Positions 7,981 through 17,681 of a stretch of 46,556 bases of DNA are shown in pieces; the stretch's first letter is position 1; each line of letters opens with the position of its first letter. The translations under genes were made by a program, and so were the position numbers. This DNA comes from PALSA-1296 sp037143335 (GTDB lineage: Bacteria; Bacteroidota; Ignavibacteria; Palsa-1295). Under the pieces are notes generated by a model. The model did not search any database. It worked only from the letters and a program-made list of their open reading frames with translations, and had not been told where the DNA came from. The stretch covers positions 1-46,556 of the forward strand of contig JBAWZA010000021.1 of NCBI GenBank assembly GCA_037143335.1, in the 5' to 3' direction.

Positions 7981-9189
7981 TTATTTGGTAATTTTATCAA
8001 CTACGCCTGCTCCTACTGTACGTCCGCCTTCGCGAATAGCGAAACGAAGTCCTTCTTCCATAGCGATTGGGGTAATTAACTCAATAGCCATTTCGATGTT
8101 ATCGCCAGGCATAACCATGTCAACACCTGTCGGCAAAGTTGCTACACCTGTTACGTCCGTTGTACGGAAGTAGAACTGTGGGCGATACCCGTTGAAGAAC
8201 GGAGTATGACGGCCACCTTCTTCTTTCGAAAGAACGTACACCTTGGCACTGAAATTGGTATGCGGGGTAATAGAACCCGGCTTTGCAACAACCTGTCCGC
8301 GCTCAAGATCGGTCTTTTCAACACCTCTCAGAAGAATACCGACGTTATCGCCAGCCATACCTTCATCAAGCTCTTTACGGAACATTTCGATACCGGTCAC
8401 GACCGTTTTCTTGTGCTGACCAAGTCCGATAACTTCAACTTCCTCGCCGACGCGAACTTTACCGCGCTCGATACGACCTGTTCCCACTGTTCCACGACCA
8501 GTGATCGAGAATACGTCTTCGATAGACATAAGGAAAGGCTTATCGATGTCACGAACTGGAGTTGGGATGTAAGTATCAACTGCATCCATAAGGTCATAGA
8601 TACACTTCAAGCGAGGATCATCTGGAGTTGCAGTAGGATCCGAACCTGCGTTAAGCGCTTGCAGAGCAGAGCCACGGATGATAGGAATATCATCGCCTGG
8701 GAATTCGTACTTCGAAAGAAGCTCGCGAAGTTCAAGCTCAACAAGCTCCAAAAGCTCGGGGTCAGCGATATCGCACTTATTCAAGAAAACTACGATTTTT
8801 GGCACACCAACCTGACGAGCAAGCAAGATGTGTTCGCGCGTCTGAGGCATAGGTCCGTCAGTTGCTGCGCAAACAAGAATAGCTCCGTCCATCTGAGCAG
8901 CACCGGTGATCATGTTCTTCACATAATCAGCGTGGCCTGGGCAGTCAACGTGAGCGTAATGACGAGCAGCCGACTCATATTCAACGTGAGCCGTTGCAAT
9001 CGTGATTCCACGAGCCTTCTCTTCTGGTGCGTTATCAATAGAATCGAATGAACGAACTTCTCCGCCGCCCATTTTCTTAGCCATAGCCATTGTAATTGCT
9101 GCGGTAAGCGTTGTTTTGCCATGATCAACGTGACCGATCGTACCAACGTTTACGTGTGGTTTGGAGCGATCAAATTTTGCTTTTGCCAT
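7981..9189 (-). CDS. tuf: Elongation factor Tu
   Basis: EF-Tu is the GTPase that delivers aminoacyl-tRNA to the ribosome. The 402-residue sequence starts MAKAKFDRSKPHVNVGTIGH and shows G1 GHVDHGKT, the switch I region ARGITIATAHVEYES, G3 DCPGHADYVKNM and G4 NKCD, with domains II and III following (RGTVGTGRIERG, MVMPGDNIEMAIELI). It precedes the S10 cluster, but rpsL, rpsG and fusA are not upstream as they are in many genomes. A terminator follows it. The leader upstream is unusually rich in inverted repeats and may influence expression (inference). Confidence 0.99.
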   Translation of the reverse strand: MAKAKFDRSKPHVNVGTIGHVDHGKTTLTAAITMAMAKKMGGGEVRSFDSIDNAPEEKARGITIATAHVEYESAARHYAHVDCPGHADYVKNMITGAAQMDGAILVCAATDGPMPQTREHILLARQVGVPKIVVFLNKCDIADPELLELVELELRELLSKYEFPGDDIPIIRGSALQALNAGSDPTATPDDPRLKCIYDLMDAVDTYIPTPVRDIDKPFLMSIEDVFSITGRGTVGTGRIERGKVRVGEEVEVIGLGQHKKTVVTGIEMFRKELDEGMAGDNVGILLRGVEKTDLERGQVVAKPGSITPHTNFSAKVYVLSKEEGGRHTPFFNGYRPQFYFRTTDVTGVATLPTGVDMVMPGDNIEMAIELITPIAMEEGLRFAIREGGRTVGAGVVDKITK

Positions 9190-9482
9190 TGTCGTCTAGA
9201 ATATAGTTTAGAAAAACTGTTGCTCAGGGAAGGCAACTTCCCCGAATCGAAAAATAAAATTGTTTTGTCCTAATTGCTTCTCTTATCGCTTGCCGTGCGC
9301 TCGGTGTGAATCAGTTACCCGATTCTCGGACACATGTCGGAAAGAATCCGGCTGTTTGTCCGCACGCCATAATAGGCTGGCAGAGGCGAAGATGGTCTTT
9401 TAGACCACCGCTCCTTTTATAGAGCGGGGTAATAACTGTTTCGCGTACGAAAGAGTTTCCGGCACTGGGAAAAATACTAAGA
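9190..9482 (-). other. Inverted-repeat-rich region upstream of tuf
   Basis: This stretch holds no plausible protein gene. Several short inverted repeats can be seen: GAATC/GATTC (9308-9312, 9321-9325), CGGACA/TGTCCG (9327-9332, 9357-9362) enclosing CGGA/TCCG (9338-9341, 9347-9350), CGTGCG/CGCACG (9294-9299, 9361-9366, which overlaps the previous pair), TGGTCT/AGACCA (9393-9398, 9402-9407), and CCGCTC/GAGCGG (9408-9413, 9422-9427). On the minus strand this could be a tuf leader RNA, a small RNA, or a repeat. No tRNA cloverleaf with a T-loop consensus was found. No confident tuf promoter was identified. Confidence 0.45.
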
Positions 9483-10769
9483 TTAATTACTCGCCTTCGA
9501 CTTTAGTGAATCTGCAAAATTGAATAGACCTATACTAAAGTAAGGATAAGGGCGCTTAGATTTGATGTCATCATAGAAATGAAGATGCAAGAATCCGTTT
9601 ACCCCTTCTATTTTCTGTTCAGAATGGAAAATAGCTGCCTGAGGAATTTCACCCCTTCCGACCATTGAATCGAATACTCTAAAATTCCAATAGTCGTACG
9701 AATACATTGATATCGTCAAAAGCAAGAAAACACAGAATGTAAGTTTTCGCAAAATAGTATTCATCTGCATTCGAAAGCCCACAACCGAGAGATTTAAGAC
9801 GCAAAATAAAACCACCCGCTCGCCAGCAGGTTCTACACCGCCAAATTGAAGAGGTAAAAAAGATGCTATAAGAAATGTTGCTATGCCGAGTATGAGCTCC
9901 AGTGAAAATTTTCGTTTCATAAGCGCATAGGCGACGACTGTTATCTCTATCGTACCGATTAACCCAATAAAGACATAATCCGCTACCCTAAAAACAGGTA
10001 ATATCTCCATGCACCATTTAAACACATTAAACGGCACTAATGGAGAAAACAGCACAATTGCTTTCCAATGTACTTGAAATAAGAAAGCTAGATACGAATC
10101 TGCTGTCGGAGATACAATCGGGGTAGTGCGAGTAAGCAGATACTGCACAAAGAGAATCAGCGAAGGCGATGACTGCAATCCTAATTTTAGTAGCTGCTTA
10201 TATTTCTTTTCGTAAAGATAGAAACAGAAAAAATATAGTGCAAAAATTGAGAACACAACAAAATGACAGAGATATAATAACAGGAATGCAGAGCACATCA
10301 CCCAGAAATTCTCTTCATATCCCTTTTTTCGTATGAACGAAATCAGGAGCAGCACTACTCCGATGCCAGTCAGAAAATTTAGATATGCCATAAGATAATG
10401 AAGATTCTAAGTCAAGTAGAAAGCCAAGACCGAACCTGTGGCAGTTTTTCTTCCGACATGAAAAGAAAAATAGTTATAAACTCCGAAATATATCGATGTT
10501 GCTAAAAGAAATAAATAGATTCTCCCTGCGATAAATGGGTCAACGATCAAATCCATCACTCCTATGACGATGGAGCTGATAGCATTAGGTGGAATGTAGT
10601 GGTGAAGTTGGTAGAATCCTCCGAAGTTGTTGGCATGAAAAAAATATTCATTAAATACAAACCCTTGGTGCAATAACGCTGGGTAATCCTGCAAAGGAAT
10701 AAATTGAAAGCCGAATAACAATACTCCAAAAAGGGACAAGAAAACTCCATGCAGAATGTTGATTTTCAT
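9483..10769 (-). pseudogene. Multi-pass membrane protein gene split by an in-frame TAG
   Basis: Two adjacent open stretches lie in one frame. The first codes 120 residues from ATG 10769 (MKINILHGVFLSLFGVLLFG) to a TAG at 10409-10407. The second continues directly, with only five sense codons before ATG 10391, and runs 302 residues to 9483. Joined, they give 428 codon positions with the amber at position 121. The product is very hydrophobic with roughly ten predicted membrane segments. The N-terminal LQDYPALLHQGFVF and the join region (NLHYLMAYLNFLTG) recall large bacterial membrane proteins of the polytopic glycosyltransferase-like type, but I do not recognise a family with certainty. Possibilities are a decaying gene, a sequencing error, or amber readthrough. 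The upstream TAACTTTG (10843-10836) is a possible -7 element, but no well-spaced -33 was found. Confidence 0.6.
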
Positions 10770-10884
10770 CTCGATGTATCGCTGTTAATTTCAGAGAGTG
10801 CGAAATAACTATCGGGTTTGTTGAACAACTCGGAGCAAAGTTAACACATTCATTGTTAAACAGCCTCTATTCAAAATAAATTAC

Positions 10885-12165
10885 ATGCTCGACATAAAAC
10901 TGATACGCGAAAACCCCGAACTGGTGCGCTCGACGATTTCGGCAAAAAAAACTGATGACATACTCGACGAAGTCCTTGCTCTTGACTCAGACAGAAGGCT
11001 GATTATTTCGCGCGTCGAAGTTCTAAAAAATAAACGCAATACAGTAAGCGAGGAAATTGCCCGCATCAAACGAAGCGGCGGAAATGCTGATGATGTCATT
11101 GTTGAGATGAAGGTAACAAGTGATGAAATTACGGAGCAAGATAGTACACTTCGAAACATTGAAGAGCGTCTCAATCATTTACTTGACACCATACCGAATA
11201 TCACTCATTCGAGTGTACCACACGGTGAGAGTGCGACTGATAATGTCGAAGTTAAACGTTGGTCTCCGAAGCCAGCGGAAGATGTATTCGTGAAGAAGGC
11301 AGGTTTAGATCATCTTCAGGTTGCTGAAAGATTCGGCTTATTCGATTTCAAGCGTGGCGCAAAAGTTGCAGCCGCCGGATTCCCACTCTACATCGGTCGC
11401 GGTGCAGCATTGGAGAGAGCATTTATAAATTTTATGCTCGATGAACACACAAGACTTAACGGCTACACGGAAGTCATCCCGCCATTTTTTGTAAACGAAG
11501 AGTCTCTTCGCGGTACAGGTAACCTTCCCAAATTTCGGGATCAACTTTATTACATGCCAGAGGATGGATTATTCGCAATCCCTACAGCCGAAGTACCGAT
11601 AACGAATATGTATCGTGACGAAGTTCTAAAATCAGAGGATCTACCGATCAAACATTGTGGATATACAGCATGTTTCAGACGCGAGGCGGGTTCGTATGGC
11701 AAGGATACTCGTGGCTTCTTGCGTGTACATGAATTCAACAAAGTCGAGATCGTCAAATTTGTCCTCCCCGAAACTTCTTATGATGAACACGAATCGCTGA
11801 CACGTAACGCAGAATCTATTCTTGAAAAACTTGAAATTCCCTACCGTAGATTACTCCTCTGCGATGGTGACACAGGATTTTCAAATGCAAAGACTTATGA
11901 TCTTGAAGTATGGGCACCGATTGAGGGGACATGGCTTGAAGCATCGAGTTGCTCGAATTACGAAGCGTTTCAAGCGCGACGTGCGAATATCAAATTCAAA
12001 CGCGACCCCAAATCAAAGCCTGAACTAATTCATACCCTAAATGGAAGTGGGCTTGCTACTTCACGATTGATGGTTGCATTCTTGGAGAATCATCAATTGC
12101 CAAATGGCTCAATCCGTATTCCGGAAGTATTGCATAAATACCTTACGTTCACAATAATCGAATAA
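10885..12165 (+). CDS. serS: Seryl-tRNA synthetase
   Basis: This class II synthetase charges tRNA-Ser with serine. The 426-residue sequence has the N-terminal tRNA-binding coiled coil (about residues 1-105), then the catalytic core with motif 2 FRREAGSYGKDTRGFLRVHE and motif 3 GSGLATSRLMVAFLENHQLP. Length is typical. It opens the plus-strand run that continues into lysA with one base between stop and start. No SD-like sequence precedes the ATG. Confidence 0.98.
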   Translation: MLDIKLIRENPELVRSTISAKKTDDILDEVLALDSDRRLIISRVEVLKNKRNTVSEEIARIKRSGGNADDVIVEMKVTSDEITEQDSTLRNIEERLNHLLDTIPNITHSSVPHGESATDNVEVKRWSPKPAEDVFVKKAGLDHLQVAERFGLFDFKRGAKVAAAGFPLYIGRGAALERAFINFMLDEHTRLNGYTEVIPPFFVNEESLRGTGNLPKFRDQLYYMPEDGLFAIPTAEVPITNMYRDEVLKSEDLPIKHCGYTACFRREAGSYGKDTRGFLRVHEFNKVEIVKFVLPETSYDEHESLTRNAESILEKLEIPYRRLLLCDGDTGFSNAKTYDLEVWAPIEGTWLEASSCSNYEAFQARRANIKFKRDPKSKPELIHTLNGSGLATSRLMVAFLENHQLPNGSIRIPEVLHKYLTFTIIE

Positions 12166-12166
12166 C

Positions 12167-13468
12167 GTGAACGACACAACATTTCATTATCGTGATCGGG
12201 AAGACGATGGCGCATCGCTTTATTGCGAGGATCTAGAGCTTTCGAAGATTGCTTCGGAGCACGGCACGCCGGTCTATGTGTATTCAAAATCTCAACTCGC
12301 AGAGAACTACCAATCAATTGCATCTGCAATATCAAGTAGTGGTAAAAATAATTGGGTCTCGTATGCTATCAAGGCCAACTCGAATCCGACACTCCTAAAG
12401 ATTCTCGCTGAGTTAGGTGCAGGTGCTTCAGTGGTGAGCGGCGGTGAGTTAGTCGCTGCACTTCGTGCTGGTTTTTCACCAAATCGCATTTCGTTTGATG
12501 GTCCAGGGAAGACTGATGAAGAAATTATTCTTGCACTCAAGTCTGATATTTTTGCTATAGATATCGAAAGTATTCAGGAGCTTTCTGTTGTTAATCAACT
12601 TGCCGAATCGTTAGGCGTGATAGCTCGGATTTGCATTCGTGTCAATCCCCACGTTGATGCAAAAACGCACCCATATATTTCAACAGGGTTATCCCACAAC
12701 AAATTTGGCATTTCACTTGATGATGCCTTCCTTGCCTATCGCATGGCAAGTAAAATGTCAAATGTTCAGATCCTAGGATTACACTCTCATATCGGTTCGC
12801 AAATCACAGAGCTTGGACCATATAGAGAAGCGGCAGAATCCCTTGTCGAATTCGTTAACGCACTGCGCCTAGATGAAGGCATTAATATGAGCCACATAAA
12901 CATAGGTGGCGGTCAGGGCGTGGGTTATCATAATGTGATTAGTCATTCTCCAATACCACAATCTGAAACAGATATAGCTATCCCCTCCTTCCAAGAATTT
13001 GCAGCAGCGATATTGCCGATTCTTTACAGGACAGGATGTAGCGTTAACATCGAGCCGGGAAGAGCTATCGTTGCAAATACTTGTGCCTTACTTACGAAAG
13101 TGCTTTATACAAAATCGAATGGCGATAAGAATTTTATCATCGTTGATGCAGGAATGAATGACTTAATTCGTCCGAGCTTGTATCAGGCATATCATCAGAT
13201 TGTACCGTTAAAGCCACAGAAGAATGAATCTATTGTGAGCGCAGACATCGTTGGACCTATTTGCGAAACGGGAGATTTCCTTGCACAATCTCGGAGAATT
13301 AATGCTGTCGAACGCGGTGAGTATCTGGCGGTGATGTGCGCTGGCGCGTACGGATTTGTGTTGTCCTCCAACTATAATTTACGCACCCGAGGTGCAGAGA
13401 TTTTAGTGGACGGTAGTTCGTTCACAGTAATAAGGGAACGACAAAAGATCGAAGACATTATTTATTAG
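12167..13468 (+). CDS. lysA: Diaminopimelate decarboxylase
   Basis: LysA is a PLP enzyme that converts meso-diaminopimelate to lysine, the last step of lysine synthesis. The 433-residue product has the PLP lysine in YAIKANSNP, HSHIGSQI, the phosphate-binding GGGQGVGY and EPGRAIV, and the substrate-binding Cys in GPICETGDFLA (the commoner form is CESGD). The start is a GTG one base after the serS stop; no ATG nearby preserves the N-terminal domain better. It is followed at 5 nt by asd, so two DAP/lysine-pathway genes are side by side. Confidence 0.96.
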   Translation: MNDTTFHYRDREDDGASLYCEDLELSKIASEHGTPVYVYSKSQLAENYQSIASAISSSGKNNWVSYAIKANSNPTLLKILAELGAGASVVSGGELVAALRAGFSPNRISFDGPGKTDEEIILALKSDIFAIDIESIQELSVVNQLAESLGVIARICIRVNPHVDAKTHPYISTGLSHNKFGISLDDAFLAYRMASKMSNVQILGLHSHIGSQITELGPYREAAESLVEFVNALRLDEGINMSHINIGGGQGVGYHNVISHSPIPQSETDIAIPSFQEFAAAILPILYRTGCSVNIEPGRAIVANTCALLTKVLYTKSNGDKNFIIVDAGMNDLIRPSLYQAYHQIVPLKPQKNESIVSADIVGPICETGDFLAQSRRINAVERGEYLAVMCAGAYGFVLSSNYNLRTRGAEILVDGSSFTVIRERQKIEDIIY

Positions 13469-13473
13469 GAACA

Positions 13474-14499
13474 ATGCAAATAGGAGAACTGAGGTTAGGT
13501 GTAGTCGGCGCGACAGGCGCAGTTGGAGCAGAAATGTTTCGTGTGCTTGAGGAGCGTAATTTTCCTTACACATCACTGTGTGCGCTTGCAAGTCATCGCT
13601 CCGTAGGGAAAATTGTTACGTGCAAGGGAAAAGAACTTGTCGTTGAAGCAGTGACTCCTGAACTATTTTCCGAATTAGACATTGCTCTCTTTAGTGCTGG
13701 TAGTGAAATAACCAAGCAGTACCGACAAGCTGCCAAAAACGCTGGATGTATTATCATTGATAACTCCAGTGCGTTCCGAATGGAAACCAATGTACCGCTC
13801 GTGATCCCAGAAATAAATGGCGCGGACATCCGAGATCATCAAGGATTGATTGCCGTACCGAATTGCTCTGCGATTGTAATGTTGATGGCGGTATATCCCA
13901 TCTCACTCGTGCAGCCCATAAGACGAATTATTGTCTCAACTTACCAAGCTGTGAGCGGTGCTGGTGCGAAAGCGCTTGAAGAACTTGAGTCGCAAACAAA
14001 GAATTTGGTACTTGGCAACCCGTTTACCCCACAAGTACTTCCCCACCAAATCGCTTATAATCTCTTTAGCCATAACACAGCCATCAACGAATTTGGATAT
14101 AACGGTGAAGAGTGGAAGCTCATCCAGGAATCAAAGAAAATTCTTCACAGCCATGAACTTTCGATCACTGCAACTTGTGTTCGAGTACCCGTCCAGCGTG
14201 CCCACTCCGAGAGTATTAATATCGAGTTTAAGAATAGCCGTCCGACAATCGAACAAATTCATACGGCATTGGCAAATTTCCCTGGGGTAAAAATCGTGGA
14301 TGACCGAGTGAATAATATCTTCCCAATGCCGCTCGACGCATCAGGCAAAGACGATATCCTTGTAGGAAGGATTCGGAACGATGTGAGCAATCCGCTTGCA
14401 ATTGATCTCTTCGTATCAGGCGACCAACTTCGCAAAGGAGCGGCACTCGATGCTGTCCAAATAGCAGAGTATCTTCTCGCAAATGGACTCATACACTAA
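13474..14499 (+). CDS. asd: Aspartate-semialdehyde dehydrogenase
   Basis: Asd reduces aspartyl-4-phosphate to aspartate semialdehyde with NADPH, the branch-point step towards lysine, threonine and methionine. The 341-residue product has the nucleotide-binding GATGAVGAEMFRVLEER, the catalytic Cys in VPNCSAIVM, and VSGAGAKALEELESQ. Length is normal. Its position straight after lysA fits shared transcription. It is the last amino-acid gene before the haem block, from which it is separated by about 70 nt. Confidence 0.96.
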   Translation: MQIGELRLGVVGATGAVGAEMFRVLEERNFPYTSLCALASHRSVGKIVTCKGKELVVEAVTPELFSELDIALFSAGSEITKQYRQAAKNAGCIIIDNSSAFRMETNVPLVIPEINGADIRDHQGLIAVPNCSAIVMLMAVYPISLVQPIRRIIVSTYQAVSGAGAKALEELESQTKNLVLGNPFTPQVLPHQIAYNLFSHNTAINEFGYNGEEWKLIQESKKILHSHELSITATCVRVPVQRAHSESINIEFKNSRPTIEQIHTALANFPGVKIVDDRVNNIFPMPLDASGKDDILVGRIRNDVSNPLAIDLFVSGDQLRKGAALDAVQIAEYLLANGLIH

Positions 14500-14569
14500 T
14501 TCTCTCGAAATCACCATCAAATTATAGGGCGTGTAGAATGTTTGGTGCTGAGTGTTTGTTTTCGGAACA

Positions 14570-15412
14570 ATGATTGAGATTGCCCACACGATTCAGCTAA
14601 TTCTACCAGTTTTCTACGGACTTCTGCTGGGTGGTTGCCTTGCTAATTTTCTTAGACCAGACTTTGGGAAAAAATGGTTACTTCCTTATATTGGTCTGAT
14701 CTTGTTGTTCCACGCGACATATATAGGAATCTACACACGCGAATCCGGGCATTGTCTCATGACGACGAGTCACGAGCTATTTTCGTTAATTGCATTCACG
14801 ATACTCACAACATATACGATAGTCGAACTAAGACCTCGAGAATTTTCAGCCGGTACTGCTACCATGGTTGCACTTGTTTCTTTCTCCTTCCAATTAGTCT
14901 CGTCGTTATCTTCGGATATCTCCAACAATCACTCGAACCCACTTTTCTCGGATCCAATTTTTAATATCCACGTAACTACAGCTGTCTTCGGTTATGCTGC
15001 GCTGACGCTTGCAACGGTTTATGGCTCCCTATATTTGCTTCTCTATCGTTCGATGAGTAATAACTCGTTTGGCACAGTTTATCGAGGCTTGCCGAGTCTT
15101 CAACGGTTAGAGCGGTTCGGAGTTCGCTCCTCTGCAGTTGGTTTTATTTTTCTGACGTTGTCAATAATTTTTGGGGCGTTGTTAGTTGGCCAAACATTAC
15201 CGCTCTCGCAAGGCGCGGCATACTTGTTTGATCCCAAGACTATTGCCACGGTACTGACATGGTTGGTTTTCGGAACGACTATTCTCTTGCGACGTTTTGC
15301 AAAGATAGAAGGTCGAAAGCTAGTGATTTACTGGATGACAGGATTTGCGTTGATCGTAATATCCATGACGATAATTAATGCTGTAGGAACGGAGTACCAT
15401 AGTTTTCTTTAA
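14570..15412 (+). CDS. HemX/CcsA-like integral membrane protein
   Basis: This 280-residue polytopic protein has about eight hydrophobic segments. It resembles the cytochrome c assembly CcsA/HemX superfamily. The C-terminal region (AYLFDPKTIATVLTWLVFG) aligns in pattern with the CcsA haem-handling region but lacks its Trp-rich WGxxWxWD motif, which is the HemX situation. It overlaps the hemA start by one base, like the hemX-hemA neighbourhood of Gram-positive bacteria, where HemX modulates glutamyl-tRNA reductase level. I chose ATG 14570; an in-frame GTG at 14552 would add six residues. The role in haem regulation is inferred from context. Confidence 0.8.
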   Translation: MIEIAHTIQLILPVFYGLLLGGCLANFLRPDFGKKWLLPYIGLILLFHATYIGIYTRESGHCLMTTSHELFSLIAFTILTTYTIVELRPREFSAGTATMVALVSFSFQLVSSLSSDISNNHSNPLFSDPIFNIHVTTAVFGYAALTLATVYGSLYLLLYRSMSNNSFGTVYRGLPSLQRLERFGVRSSAVGFIFLTLSIIFGALLVGQTLPLSQGAAYLFDPKTIATVLTWLVFGTTILLRRFAKIEGRKLVIYWMTGFALIVISMTIINAVGTEYHSFL

Positions 15413-16734
15413 TGCCGGCGAAATTAATATCCATAGGACTTTCTCATCATGCTGTTCCCGTTGAGTTACGGGAAAAGGTTACTTTTTCCCAGAACGAGAT
15501 TGGGAAAATACTGCTACGCATGAAAGATGTTTTCGCAGACGAGGCGTTGCTCATTTCGACGTGCAATAGAACAGAGCTGTACCTCCGTCCCCTTAATGAA
15601 GAATTATCATCTGATTACCTAATAGATTTTCTCTTAGAAGCAAAAGCGTTGCCGGCGGATGAACGCGCTCTTCTGAAACGTGAGTTTGTCAAGCGATCAT
15701 ACTGCGATGCGATAATTCATCTCTTCGAAGTTATCTCCGGGATTGATTCTCAGATTTTAGGCGATCAACAAATTTTTGGACAAATAAAAGATGCCTTCCG
15801 CATCGCCGAAGAGGTCGGCGCGACTGGTACGTTCATGACAAAGCTTGCACATGCGGGATTTCATGTTGCCAAACGTGTCCGCTCAGAGACTGATCTTGTT
15901 GTTGGTGCAGGCACAGTGAGTTATGCGGCAGTAGAATTCGCGCGAAAAGTATTTGACGGCTTTAGTGACAGAGTCGCGCTTATCATAGGCGCCGGAGAAA
16001 CTGCCGAGTTATCGGCAGGCTACCTTGCAGATAAAGGTATCGGTAAATTATTTATTGCAAATCGAACTCCCACGACCGCCGAAGCTCTTGTCAAAGAACT
16101 TGCCACGAAAATAACACTTCCGAAGATTGAAATTATTTCGTTGATGGAGATCGACCGCATATTGCACACCGTTGATATTGTCATAAGCTCAACAGGTAGC
16201 GATGATATTATTCTTCATGTTGATACCGTTGAGTCAGCTCTCAGATTAAGAAAGACATCGCTACCGATGGTGCTCATAGATATTGCCGTACCGAGAGATA
16301 TCGATCCGGCAATTGGAAAATTACCGCAAGTATTCTTGAAAGACATTGATGACCTTGCGGATATCGTGGACCAAAACTCGAAGAAGCGAAAGGACGAGAT
16401 CCCTAAAATAAACTCTATTATCAACCAAGAGTTTGAATCATTCCTTGATCTTTTTACGAAGTTAGAAGTAGGACCTACCATCGCTTCGTTGCGCGAGAAG
16501 TTTGAGAGAATTCGCTTAGAGGAATTAGAATCACACCGCTCCAAATTATCGAATGACGATTACGAGCGATTCGATCAAATGACACGCAAGGTCATAAACA
16601 GGCTGCTTCATACTCCGACTGTGATGCTCAAAGCTCCGCGTACAACGAAAGATGATTTGCAAGCGCGTATCGAACTCGTACGAATGCTCTTTGCTTTAGA
16701 TTCAGAAGAAACTGAAAGGAATCATGGAGCATAA
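15412..16734 (+). CDS. hemA: Glutamyl-tRNA reductase
   Basis: HemA reduces glutamyl-tRNA to glutamate-1-semialdehyde, the first committed step of the C5 haem route. The 440-residue sequence has the catalytic Cys in LISTCNRTELYL, the LGDQQIFGQIKDAF signature, a Rossmann motif IIGAGETAELSAGYL, and a C-terminal helical dimerisation domain. The start overlaps the preceding stop (TAATG), which suggests translational coupling, and the 3' end overlaps hemC by 11 nt. The partner aminomutase gene hemL is not in the window. Confidence 0.97.
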   Translation: MPAKLISIGLSHHAVPVELREKVTFSQNEIGKILLRMKDVFADEALLISTCNRTELYLRPLNEELSSDYLIDFLLEAKALPADERALLKREFVKRSYCDAIIHLFEVISGIDSQILGDQQIFGQIKDAFRIAEEVGATGTFMTKLAHAGFHVAKRVRSETDLVVGAGTVSYAAVEFARKVFDGFSDRVALIIGAGETAELSAGYLADKGIGKLFIANRTPTTAEALVKELATKITLPKIEIISLMEIDRILHTVDIVISSTGSDDIILHVDTVESALRLRKTSLPMVLIDIAVPRDIDPAIGKLPQVFLKDIDDLADIVDQNSKKRKDEIPKINSIINQEFESFLDLFTKLEVGPTIASLREKFERIRLEELESHRSKLSNDDYERFDQMTRKVINRLLHTPTVMLKAPRTTKDDLQARIELVRMLFALDSEETERNHGA

Positions 16735-17677
16735 TAAGAAAACAATAACTATTGGTTCTCGCGGAAGTGATTTGGCGTTATGGCAGGCGAGGTTCATTAA
16801 ATCTCGGTTGGAAGAATTACAGCCAAAACTCCTGTTTATCATTGAGATCATTAAAACTACGGGTGATAAAATTATTGATTCTCCTCTATCGGTGATAGGT
16901 GGTAAGGGTGCTTTTACTCAAGAATTAGAAACTGCATTGCTTGCAGGTGAAATTGATCTTGCAGTCCATAGCCTCAAAGATTTACCTACTGAAGTACCCG
17001 AAGGGCTTGCGATTGCCTGTATTCCCGAACGTGCGCAAGTCGAGGATGCTTTTCTTTCAAAAGATAAATCAGCAAAGCTTTTTGAGTTGCCCCACGGTGC
17101 AATCATCGCAACGGGAAGCTTGCGAAGAAAGGCACATGTACTAGCAATCAGACCGGACTACAAGATCGTTGACATCAGAGGTAATGTGCCAACTCGCATT
17201 AAGAAGTTGAATGAAAGTAATTGGGACGGCATGATTCTTGCTTCTGCCGGACTTTACCGTCTTCGCCTGGAAAACGAAATTGCTCATATAATCAGAACAG
17301 AAGATATGTTATCAGCCCCTGGGCAAGGTGCATTAGCAATTGAGATTAGAGCAGAGGATAAGTTCATCTCTGATATTCTCACTCCTCTCGAGCACAAACC
17401 AACAAAACTTTCTGTAGAGACTGAACGACACATATTGAAACTCCTCGGTGGTGGCTGTCAAATGCCTTTAGGCACGTATGTACGAAGTGTCGGTGACAAA
17501 TACATGATCGAAGCTTCTATTGCTTCTCCGAGTGGTGAGGGGTTACTACGTACATCAACAAGCTCTTCGGAAGCGGATTTGATGTCGAACGCCTCAAGTG
17601 TAGCAGATTACTTACTCAATCATGGCGCGACAGAAATTATTGCTTCTCTAAATGAGTCAGAAAGGAGTCCTCAATAA
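16724..17677 (+). CDS. hemC: Porphobilinogen deaminase (hydroxymethylbilane synthase)
   Basis: HemC joins four porphobilinogens into hydroxymethylbilane. The 317-residue product begins MEHNKKTITIGSRGSDLALW and contains AVHSLKDLP, the RRKAHVLAIRPD segment, and the dipyrromethane-cofactor Cys in GGGCQMPLGTYV. All core motifs are intact. It overlaps the end of hemA and is followed closely by hemD. The substrate-making hemB is not visible in this window. Confidence 0.97.
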   Translation: MEHNKKTITIGSRGSDLALWQARFIKSRLEELQPKLLFIIEIIKTTGDKIIDSPLSVIGGKGAFTQELETALLAGEIDLAVHSLKDLPTEVPEGLAIACIPERAQVEDAFLSKDKSAKLFELPHGAIIATGSLRRKAHVLAIRPDYKIVDIRGNVPTRIKKLNESNWDGMILASAGLYRLRLENEIAHIIRTEDMLSAPGQGALAIEIRAEDKFISDILTPLEHKPTKLSVETERHILKLLGGGCQMPLGTYVRSVGDKYMIEASIASPSGEGLLRTSTSSSEADLMSNASSVADYLLNHGATEIIASLNESERSPQ

Positions 17678-17681
17678 TTTC

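Noticed and set aside
9290..9430. tRNA or other standard RNA gene in the tuf leader
   Set aside because: No T-arm consensus (GGTTCGAATCC-type), no cloverleaf spacing and no RNase P, tmRNA or 5S signatures were recognised; recorded only as a structured region.
10836..10843. TAACTTTG as a promoter for the amber-split gene
   Set aside because: The -7 octamer fits, but the nearest TTG is 28 nt away, beyond the usual spacing; not listed as a promoter.
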